DNA from: Eutreptiella sp. 'Long Island Sound 2002'
Lineage: Eukaryota; Euglenozoa; Euglenophyceae; Eutreptiales; Eutreptiaceae
Direction of reading: 5' to 3'
DNA: 64,000 bases
Assembly (NCBI GenBank): GCA_964036045.1
Contig: OZ038383.1
Location: forward strand, 12,726,430-12,790,429
In this document: positions 30,842-38,740 of the stretch, piece by piece
Layout: each line of letters starts with the position of its first letter
How positions within the stretch are numbered: position 1 is the stretch's first letter
Position numbers and translations under genes: made by a program
The notes under the pieces: model-generated
Databases searched by the model: none
What the model was told of the DNA's origin: nothing
The model's input: only the letters and a program-made list of their open reading frames with translations

Positions 30842-32529
30842 CTTCGAAAATTTGCGGCATCGGGCTGGTTCTTGTCGCTCTCGGCACCCATTCTTGGAAA
30901 ATCCCAGGTCGGCGGGTCCGACCCAACCGGACCATCGTATTGGTCCGCGATGTGATCCATGACCCTCGCCACGAACTCATCCTTCTCGTACTTGCCGGTG
31001 ACCAACATCTTGTCATCCCACCAATGCGGAGATGTGACCATGGCCCGCCTCTTCTTGGCTGCCACACGGTCCTGCATCCCCATCCACATGTAGTTGACGA
31101 CGTCGTCGATCTCGGCGTGGGACAGGACGTCAATGCCATCAATAGGCTGATCCGTCCCCTCCTTGGGCTCAAACATGACCTTCATGGGCACCGCCTCCAC
31201 CCTACCGATGAATGCTTCATCACCCGTGGGCTGGGCTTGCGCCCCATCCACCAGGAAAGCCTTGGTACCCCACGCTTGACCCGGGGAGGGCATTGATACA
31301 CCCTTGGCGTCGATGAACAACTCCTCCTCTGGCCCGAATGACATCTCGTTCAGGGTGATGGAGTCCAGCGTCGATTTGAGACCCTCCAGCGGACATGGGG
31401 TGGATCCTATGCCGGTTATGACCACGATCCCCTTCGCCCCCGCGACGATCTTCTCCACCGTACGTCTGGTGTTATCCAGGGAGCCATACCAATACATGGG
31501 CCCCCACTCCTTCGAACCCCAATGCCTATGCCAGGCTGAGTCTCCTCGATGCCAATGCCTCCTACACTTCCGCAAAAGTGGGGCATCCCGGGAAGCGAAG
31601 ACGTCCTTCTCGGGCGCTTCGGCTCCCAGCGTCTGGATCATCCTGGCATACACCTGCGGCGCCATTCCATACTCCGTGAGCTGAACTCCACGGTCTCCTC
31701 TGGACTTGGCACCCACAGCTTGCACCGCTTGGACGATCCGATCCTCTTCCTCAGCATTCCATTGGGATGATCCGCATGCATAGTCCGTGGACAGCCATGT
31801 GAGGCATTCATCATCCTCCCGGACCAGCGTTGCACGATGGGGAAGGGCTCCAATGGCGTTTGCCACCATGAAGTCATACCCCATGATCATATCCCAATCT
31901 GTAATGTCGGCCACATAGAAGTTCCCGGATAGAGTGCTTCTCTTCGCCAGATCAGGGCGGTTCAAGCGCTCATGTTCCCAGAATTCGGTACTGATAGTGG
32001 CCTCATGGGTGCCCCCACCCATGATCTCTCCGTTGGCGACCTTCAGGCGCACCGGTCTCCGGCTGGGCTGCAGAAGTTCCTCCTTGAACAACCCTCTCCG
32101 GACCAGGCTCACCTGGGCACCCGTATCCACCAACACATCCACCACCTTCTCCTCTCGTCCGCACCGTACTCGCACTTTCAAGTGCAACTGCCGCTCGTCA
32201 CCATGAGGCGTATGGACGACTCTCACGGCATGCAACTCTAGCACGTCCGGGTGCATCAGGACTTCAAGGGTATGGTCACGGATGGTGTAGATCTTGGGCT
32301 GGTCCTGCCCATCCACGGGGCTCTCCGTGGTCGCTCCTTCCTTCTTGCCATGTCCCGTACCCACATGTGCTTCCCTTGGCAGGGCGCTCCAGGGGTTGGG
32401 AGTGGCGAAGCTCAGTGGTTTTGGCTCTTTCGGAGCCTTCTTCGGCACCCGATGTGCCTCTGATTCCTCAGGGATTCCACTGATTTTCGCAGGAGAGACC
32501 TCCGAGTTCCCACTCCCGTGGGGGCTCCT
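30842..32529 (-). pseudogene. Element I pol N-terminal part (copy B, truncated)
   Basis: Codes for the protease (LVDTGAQVSLV) and the methyltransferase-like segment, then stops at residue 539 where the insert begins, well before reverse transcriptase. The sequence is almost identical to copy A; one change is Ser to Phe in KDESVARV. It cannot make a working Pol. Confidence 0.92.
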
Positions 32530-32532
32530 CTA
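32530..32532 (-). promoter_or_regulatory. In-frame UAG between gag and pol, element I copy B
   Basis: Same UAG-AGG context as in copy A, with pol continuing in the same frame. Confidence 0.75.
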
Positions 32533-33708
32533 GACTTGACTTCCCGCAGCCCCTTCCGGCTGCGATCCGCCAGGACTTCGTCCACCACGTTGCTGGGCTT
32601 TGAGTTCCTCCAACGTCCTCAACATGTCCTCAGCATCCTCCTCGATTGACCTCACTCGTCGGTCTTGGCCAGGTTCACCACCATAGCCTCTTCCTCCGCC
32701 TTTTCCTTGGCCTTTGCCTTGGCCTTTTCCCCCGTCTCCGCCCTTCGCCTTCCAATCGGAAATCCGCTGCTCCTTGGGCTTCTTCTCGGGGTGGGCGGCG
32801 AAGTAGGCCTTCTTGTCCGCCTCATACACCTTGCACTGACGGTGGTCGTGTGCATGGTTGTTTCCCTTGCCATAACAGACCGAGCACCCGTCGTGCTGAG
32901 ACCTGTACTTTCGGAACGAGAGCGGTGGGTTCCCGATCCTCCTTGGCTCTTTGCCCTTCTTGGGTCCCACCCGGCTCCATCTGGACCGTTCCTGCCCATG
33001 GTCCCTCACGTTGTGCGCCACAAACGCGAAGAAATGGGCCTCCTCGTGATCCTCCCGGGACCAGTGGTCTTGGCCACTTCCACTACCATCCTCCGCGGAG
33101 TTGGCCGTGTCCTCCTGGATCTCCCGATGATGGCGGTCTTCTCGGTGGTCTCGTTGTCCATGACCTTGTCGATCCTGCACGTGGGCCTCGTTCTTCGCAT
33201 TGAGCTTTAACTCCACCGTGATGTACTTCACGATCTCGTCCAGGCTCATGCGGGCGAAGATGACCTGCATCCTCAGCGGCTCCCCGCGCCTCCACTCCAC
33301 GTTGTTGAGGCACAGTAACCTTTGCCCCATGGAGTCTCCAAATACCTCCACGTACACGGCGTTCTTCAGTCCCAACATCCGGTTGGGCTCGCCCAGGTTC
33401 CTCCTGAAGAACTCCATGATACCCGCATGGGTATCCTCTGCCGCCACGATCCTCACCGCCACCCGCTTCTTGGCTCGCTTCTTCTCCTCGTCCTCCACTC
33501 TCCTCTTCCAGTTGCCGGGGAGGACGTCCTTCAGCAAGTGGCGGATCTCGCTGGCCTCATTCCAGTCCTCCACCAGCTTGAGGCATCTTCGGTACTTTCG
33601 CAGGTACCGGTTCCACTCCCGGACCCGCAACTCACCGCGGTCCAGCGGCAGCGGGATGGACCACAAGTCCTCCAGCTTCTGGTTCGGAGGGTCCATCCGC
33701 TCCTCATC
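32530..33708 (-). CDS. Element I gag, 3' segment (copy B)
   Basis: Continues gag from the intron-like insertion to the UAG. It includes capsid-type helices (LVEDWNEASEIRHLLKDVLP), the stretch shared with copy A, the Cys/His cluster and a basic Gly-rich tail expected to bind RNA. An open frame starts at 33714 (MEDEERMDPP). Gag forms the particle that packages element RNA. It is one of three pieces of a single gag; the others are 33786-34421 and 62547-63561. Confidence 0.85.
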   Translation of the reverse strand, partial: DEERMDPPNQKLEDLWSIPLPLDRGELRVREWNRYLRKYRRCLKLVEDWNEASEIRHLLKDVLPGNWKRRVEDEEKKRAKKRVAVRIVAAEDTHAGIMEFFRRNLGEPNRMLGLKNAVYVEVFGDSMGQRLLCLNNVEWRRGEPLRMQVIFARMSLDEIVKYITVELKLNAKNEAHVQDRQGHGQRDHREDRHHREIQEDTANSAEDGSGSGQDHWSREDHEEAHFFAFVAHNVRDHGQERSRWSRVGPKKGKEPRRIGNPPLSFRKYRSQHDGCSVCYGKGNNHAHDHRQCKVYEADKKAYFAAHPEKKPKEQRISDWKAKGGDGGKGQGKGQGKGGGRGYGGEPGQDRRVRSIEEDAEDMLRTLEELKAQQRGGRSPGGSQPEGAAGSQV

Positions 33709-33785
33709 CTCCAAGGTAGGTAGGTAGGTAGGTATCTTCGGGAGCTCGGGATGCCTCCTTTGACAATGCAGGAAGAAGGTCTTAC
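33709..33785 (-). other. Possible 77-bp intron or tandem-duplication insertion in element I gag
   Basis: A 24-bp direct repeat (33691-33714 and 33795-33818, one mismatch) flanks this segment, and a (TAGG)4-like tract lies inside. On the minus strand it starts GTAAGA and ends TTGGAG. Splicing it out joins the two gag frames in phase. Without removal, gag shifts frame here. Confidence 0.5.
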
Positions 33786-34421
33786 CAAGAATGCGTCCAC
33801 CCGCTCCTCATCCTCCAACCACTGGAGGCAGGCCTGCTCCGTACGGATCAGTCCTTCCCGGATCTGATCCCGCAGCTCCTCCTTCAGGTCCTGCGCCAGC
33901 CGGTGTGGGAATGTCCGGCGTACCCACTTGTCCCGCGGCGCTCCCCGCATCTCACCGACAACCTCCTCGGCAAAGTCCTCCCAATCCACGATGAAGTCAT
34001 CCAGGTTGGAGGGGTTGCAATCGTAGTAGGGGATTTTGATTCCCCTGAGGTCGTCAATCCTGATGGCGTCTCCGACGTCCCCAGCCACCACTCCACCGAG
34101 ACGGATACCACCTGTGGCCGGGGGGTGTGAGTACACTCCCCGTACATCCCTCTCCTCCATGGAGTGCGTTCCAGTTGGGCCTGAACCCATAGGGTTTGGA
34201 ATGCGGGAAGGACTTGCTCCATCGGCCGTCCATATCCCCGTATTGGGGTCCTTCGCCCACAGGTTTCCGCCTGGATGACCTCGACCATGTCCGTCGGCGC
34301 TTCCCATGGTTCGCCCCTGCATGGTCTGGCTCTGGATCTCCTCTTCCGCATAAACTGCATGGGCAGTCGTAGTGATCGGTAGATCCTGGGCCGCGTGGGA
34401 CATCTGTACAGTCAGGTTCCT
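33786..34421 (-). CDS. Element I gag, middle segment
   Basis: Codes for the central Gag region (GIKIPYYDCNPSNLDDFIVD, WVRRTFPHRLAQDLKEEL). At 34421 it is cut by insertion of element II. The frame on this side (AGG AAC CTG) is the same as that on the far side at 62547, so the two pieces were one gene before insertion. Confidence 0.85.
34418..34421. other. Left target-site duplication of element II (TCCT)
   Basis: TCCT lies directly left of the 5' LTR and again at 62547-62550 right of the 3' LTR. Both copies fall in the gag of element I. Confidence 0.8.
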
Positions 34422-35130
34422 GGAGTAAGAAAAAGTCACTGCCATGTCTTTCTTGGAGGGCTTGATCCAGGCTAAGCCCCCCTTAAAACCCTTTGTTGAT
34501 GCTAAGACAAACTTAAGTGTTTTTATCTCTGTTTTCTTGCCTAAAGTACACTTTCTCAAAGTAACTAGGGTTGTGACCCTAGCCCCCCATGAAGTTCACC
34601 CCTACCACTCAACTGAGCGGAGGTACCTTCCTTCATGGAGGATACACCGAAATAAATCAGGCATTACATGCTTTAGGCCTTGGAGGTTAAGCCTAGTGGT
34701 CTCCCACCCCAAGACCCCTATACTCAATTGTTTCTACCACTTATTGTGGTCCTACTTTGTAACTGTTTCTGAATGCAGTTGCTTGGCCAAGTCATTTTCT
34801 GTGTGGTCCTGACATCTATGCCCCTCAGTCCTAACCAGCACCATTGCACCCAAAAGAGTGCACATGAAGTGCCTAATGCAACCTCTGAGGCTAGAGTCTG
34901 ACCAATTTTCATATAAAACCTTTTGTATTATCCATTTGTGATTGAATCTATGTGTATAAACCTGCTTTGTCTATCTGCAGCCCTTCTGTGTTACACTGGA
35001 TTCCGAAACCAATCATTGATTCGATCCACATCCTGTCCTTGCTCTACTTGCTGCTTTGGTTGGGGTTTTCAACTACAAAACCTGCAGGACTACATCAAAA
35101 TATCTAGGGCATAATTCAAGGACATCTTTC
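34422..35130 (+). mobile_element. Element II: 5' LTR (709 bp)
   Basis: Matches 61838-62546 at a constant offset of 27416 with about eight substitutions by eye. It is followed at once by a tRNA-Met primer site. It starts GGAGTAAGAAAAAG and ends ATCTTTC, so it lacks TG...CA ends. A 122-codon open frame inside is shared by both LTR copies but shows no domain. Confidence 0.9.
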
Positions 35131-35142
35131 CGGTAGCAGAGA
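35131..35142 (+). promoter_or_regulatory. Element II primer-binding site
   Basis: CGGTAGCAGAGA directly after the 5' LTR matches, at 10 of 12 positions, the complement of the 3' end of eukaryotic initiator tRNA-Met (TGGTAGCAGAGG). Confidence 0.75.
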
Positions 35143-35212
35143 CAGTCCCTTGTGACCTTTTGAACCTACCCTGAGAAGAAGTGCAGAACAAAAGCTCAAC
35201 AACAAGTTCATC

Positions 35213-37405
35213 ATGTCCACGCCAAGCGTCAGGACCTGGCCTATCCGAACTGTCCAAGTACAAATGGGCAGCATGGCCCACCCAATGAGTGAACCACCTT
35301 ACCGAGCTCCACATCATCTCAGTGGCGCATCTGGGTCCCAAGGAGATCCAGAACGCAGAAGGGCGGAAGAGAATAAAGGCCTTACCACCGAGGCCTTAGC
35401 AGCACACGGTGGAGACAGCTACAGTCACCTCCACAGATGTGTAGCTGCCTCAATATCAAGATCAAACTGTCCAGCTTCATCCTCAACTGCCATTGAAGGA
35501 CCTGAGGAGTATGAGGAGCTGAAGAAGAAGATGGACGAGTACATCCTACATGAGGAGTACTACAAATCCATCCGTGGGGAAGATGGAGAGGAGCCATTGG
35601 CTGTACATGGATCCATACCACGTACAGACCTAGGGTCCTACGTACACTCTGGTCCTCCGTCCACTGCATCCCTGCCAAGACGACTAAGACCTGAGTATCC
35701 AAGACCATGTTGTCCAACCCCAAGGGCTCCCAAAGTGGGCCCAACACGAGTCGAAGAACAACATCATCCAAGGCCAACCTACGGTGCCCTGGATCACACG
35801 GCCGAGCTGTTGGCCAAACTCCTGTCTGGATCAGAAGATCCAGATGTGATGGCCCTATCGGAGGCCATTAAGGCTAAACGGGGTATTGCAGAACCCTTAC
35901 CCAAGCCTGAGTTGCCCTCTCTCTCTCCAGGACTGAGTACCCTGGCCGAAGATCTCAAGAGATCAAGGGTCTCAAGGCTGTTGCCTAAGGTTACCTGCCC
36001 CAGCCGCTTTCACCCCCGTGCCAGGACAGTGCCTATGGCTGATCTACAGGACGTGCCTGTCACAGAGATCGAGAGAAGAGGCCTGTCAGCCCTGGCACCT
36101 CTTGCCGGCGTGTCGCCTTCAGGCCTAACTCCGGGGGGTGGGAAGACGGGCAGACCAATTGCCCAGGCGAACATCCAGCTGGAACTGCCGGAGTTCGACC
36201 CCAAAAATCTGCCTGAATGGGCAGAAGAATTTGCAGAGTTCCTTTTGTTGACTGGCCAATCCCATGTGGATGTGGCCACCAAATGTTCACTACTGAAACG
36301 CTCATGCAAAAAGAAATTTTTGCAAAAACAGGTCAAACAGATTGTGAAAACCTGTTCTACCTGGGCAGAGGTACTCCTGAGGTTAGAGAAAACATTGCCA
36401 GTCTATGAGACTGACCTCAGCGTACGCACACAGATCGAGGAGCTACCTATGCTCCCTGAGTTTCCATCCGCTGCGCGAATTTCTGAGTATGTGTGCGACT
36501 TGGAGTACTTGTTTTCGAGGATGAATGTGGGCTCCTACGGAGCCACTGAGCCCCACCTGTGGCTCATGAGTAAGATTCCCCAGCGTACGTGGGATGATTG
36601 CCGCTCCACCTCTGAGAGGAAGAGCAGGACCCACTCGTACGATGAACTGGTGGATCTCTTGATTGAGCTAGCTCTTGAGAGAGAGAATGACTCCCACATG
36701 GAGAAATTCCTCAAGAAGCATTCGGGACGAGGTGGTACCCCTACCCCTGAACGTGGCGAAGGGAAGGGGCATAAAAATCCCACTAACACCAACCAGGGAG
36801 GTGGTAAAGGGAGGGGCAACCTACGTGCCATGAACGAGGTTCAACCTGATGCAGGCACACCCCCCCTGTTTTACTGCCGACCTGTCAATGACAAGGGGGG
36901 ACCTTGTCATACCTCTGACTGCGATCTCCGCAGTGGCTGTATGCTGCAGATGAAACGTCAGCAGCACACCAAAGATGGGACACAGGTGACCCATCAGAAC
37001 CATTTCAGGTGTACCATCACCTGTGGTTACTGTGGCAAACGTCGTCACTACGAGGACGAATGCCACATCAAGAAACGCGAGAGTGACAAACTCAAGCGTC
37101 AGGAGGCGGAGCGCCAGAAGACCCAGACGCCCGCTAGAAATCCCCCGAACGGGGATAAAGGTGGTAAAGGAGGTGGCAAAGGGGGTGGCAAAACTGGACC
37201 CCCTAACCCCCAGAGGCGCTCATCAGCGCCCGTTGCTACACCCACTCCTGCTGCTACACCCGCTCCCGCAGTAGACCCCAAGAAACGCCCCCAAGGGGAT
37301 AACGCTACCCCTGAGGGGAATAATTCTAAGAAGAGGCGCTTGGCCTGGATGGCCAAGTCCCTCATGGCTGCAGGGGTGGATGTGAAATTCCCTGATGAGG
37401 AATAG
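35213..37405 (+). CDS. Element II Gag (730 codons)
   Basis: Structural protein of the retrotransposon particle. The N-terminal third is polar and proline-rich. A capsid-type helical region (PEWAEEFAEFLL to LLIELALEREND) occupies roughly residues 320-500. A CCHC zinc knuckle (CGYCGKRRHYEDEC, spacing C-x2-C-x4-H-x4-C) follows near residue 605, and a basic Gly/Lys tail ends it. The start is the first ATG after the primer site. It ends at a UAG followed by GGGGGC, and pol continues in the same frame. The frame is intact. Confidence 0.9.
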   Translation: MSTPSVRTWPIRTVQVQMGSMAHPMSEPPYRAPHHLSGASGSQGDPERRRAEENKGLTTEALAAHGGDSYSHLHRCVAASISRSNCPASSSTAIEGPEEYEELKKKMDEYILHEEYYKSIRGEDGEEPLAVHGSIPRTDLGSYVHSGPPSTASLPRRLRPEYPRPCCPTPRAPKVGPTRVEEQHHPRPTYGALDHTAELLAKLLSGSEDPDVMALSEAIKAKRGIAEPLPKPELPSLSPGLSTLAEDLKRSRVSRLLPKVTCPSRFHPRARTVPMADLQDVPVTEIERRGLSALAPLAGVSPSGLTPGGGKTGRPIAQANIQLELPEFDPKNLPEWAEEFAEFLLLTGQSHVDVATKCSLLKRSCKKKFLQKQVKQIVKTCSTWAEVLLRLEKTLPVYETDLSVRTQIEELPMLPEFPSAARISEYVCDLEYLFSRMNVGSYGATEPHLWLMSKIPQRTWDDCRSTSERKSRTHSYDELVDLLIELALERENDSHMEKFLKKHSGRGGTPTPERGEGKGHKNPTNTNQGGGKGRGNLRAMNEVQPDAGTPPLFYCRPVNDKGGPCHTSDCDLRSGCMLQMKRQQHTKDGTQVTHQNHFRCTITCGYCGKRRHYEDECHIKKRESDKLKRQEAERQKTQTPARNPPNGDKGGKGGGKGGGKTGPPNPQRRSSAPVATPTPAATPAPAVDPKKRPQGDNATPEGNNSKKRRLAWMAKSLMAAGVDVKFPDEE
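37403..37405 (+). promoter_or_regulatory. In-frame UAG between gag and pol, element II
   Basis: UAG followed by GGGGGC. The next stop in this frame is at 38740, after protease and the methyltransferase-like domain. The G-rich context after UAG resembles known retroviral readthrough sites. Confidence 0.75.
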
Positions 37406-38740
37406 GGGGGCGGCTCCGAAGAGGAGGACTTGGTTTTCTGGATCCTCGTGAAAATCGGGGATCAGGTTTTTCGAGTGGTGCTTGATACCGGTGCAACACT
37501 TTCCATAGTGGCCCGGCGCCTGCTTAAGACTTTCAGGAAAACTAAGACAGTGGCCATAAGAGTAGGGGATGGGCGTACCATCCATTCCTTGGGGGGGTCC
37601 GATGTGACTATATGTCTGGGCGACGAAACCGTGACCCAACACTGCAGAGTGTTGGACACTGACGCCTTTGACATCGTCATTGGCACCGATTTTCTATGGA
37701 GAAACCCCCAGGTAAAAATGCTGTCCCTACAGCGACCCTATTCTTTGCACTGCGACTTTGGCAGTGGGCTATTCTCCGTTCCTTTGGAGCTGTCAGGACG
37801 AAAAGAGTCTGGGCTGCGCTACGCAGCCAAGACGAACTATCGTACTGAAAACTACCAACTGGCCCGTCACGTTCTTGAAAATGGACTGGCGGCCCTTCAG
37901 GTAAACCTGGATGAGATCCAGGTGGAATTGTTTGCGAGGCAACAACAGCACATCGTGCAGTTGTACTGCTCGAAACAACTGAACAATGCTTCCCGTTTCT
38001 TCTGGAAAGCAATGGGCCTAGCGTATGCTAACCCTCCCTTCTCCCTGCTCGCGAAGGTTCTAACCAAGATCGCTTATGAGGGAGGAAGGGTTGTTATGTG
38101 CACCCCTGACTGGGGTTGCTCTGGTGAACATGCTTACTGGCGCCGTATGCTAGACCGAATGACCGTGGGAAGAGTGCAACTCCCCGACGGCCCCATCTAT
38201 GTGCGTGAGGACTCAGACACAGCTATGCAGGCCCCTGAGTGGGCCAGTTTCCTGTCCATCATCGATGGATCTCTCAATCCTGTACCCCTGTGTGACCTAG
38301 ACCAGGTGCTACTAAAAGAGGTCATGGCCGAAAATCGTGGCCTGACCCTTTATGATCTCAAAAATCGATCTCCTGAGCACCTATCTGCCACAGTTACAGG
38401 GTGTGAGTCTTCTGATGACTACCTGGAACCTGCAGCTGTGAAAGAGGATGCTGACGACCAACTGTCTGAGATCGCCAGCACTATTCCCTCTGTTGATCCC
38501 AGCTGTGTTGACCTAAAACATAGTGCTTTCCTAGCCCAGCTGTTGCTAGAGGAGGTAGATCTAGAGTCAACCTCTGAACCCGCTTCCCCTGTTGGGAAGC
38601 CAGTGCTACACATGCAGCCTGTGCACACAGGTGAACCCGTGGCCCGGAGTACTGATGCTCTGGCGCGGCCTGCTGCTAATAACATGCCATTGTCTGAGCA
38701 TGACACTCAAGAACTTGTACCTGAAGGCCGAAGGTATTGA
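37406..38740 (+). CDS. Element II pol, part 1: protease and methyltransferase-like domain
   Basis: In frame with gag after one UAG; residue numbers count from 37430. An aspartic protease carries VVLDTGATLSIV (Asp19) and a flap-like DIVIGTDFLW. Residues about 163-245 resemble DNA N6-adenine methyltransferases: ELFARQQQHI, then YANPPFSLLAKVLTKI, then GGRVVMCTPDWG. The NPPF at 201-204 is the classic catalytic signature of amino-methyltransferases. The remainder is acidic linker. Its last 149 bases overlap the next open frame, shifted by +1, so a frameshift is needed to reach reverse transcriptase. The methyltransferase assignment is by motif only. Confidence 0.85.
   Translation, partial: GGGSEEEDLVFWILVKIGDQVFRVVLDTGATLSIVARRLLKTFRKTKTVAIRVGDGRTIHSLGGSDVTICLGDETVTQHCRVLDTDAFDIVIGTDFLWRNPQVKMLSLQRPYSLHCDFGSGLFSVPLELSGRKESGLRYAAKTNYRTENYQLARHVLENGLAALQVNLDEIQVELFARQQQHIVQLYCSKQLNNASRFFWKAMGLAYANPPFSLLAKVLTKIAYEGGRVVMCTPDWGCSGEHAYWRRMLDRMTVGRVQLPDGPIYVREDSDTAMQAPEWASFLSIIDGSLNPVPLCDLDQVLLKEVMAENRGLTLYDLKNRSPEHLSATVTGCESSDDYLEPAAVKEDADDQLSEIASTIPSVDPSCVDLKHSAFLAQLLLEEVDLESTSEPASPVGKPVLHMQPVHTGEPVARSTDALARPAANNMPLSEHDTQELVPEGRRY

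Larger units (their letters stand above)
30842..33313 (-). repeat. 2472-bp direct duplication within element I, copy B
   Basis: Second copy of 23883-26354. It is continuous with the 5' half of gag on its right and breaks off on its left at CTTCGAAAATTTGCGG, inside pol. Confidence 0.95.

Noticed and set aside
34444-34812. 122-codon open frame as a gene (also at 61860)
   Set aside because: It lies wholly within the LTR of element II, has no recognisable domain and recurs only because the LTR is duplicated.
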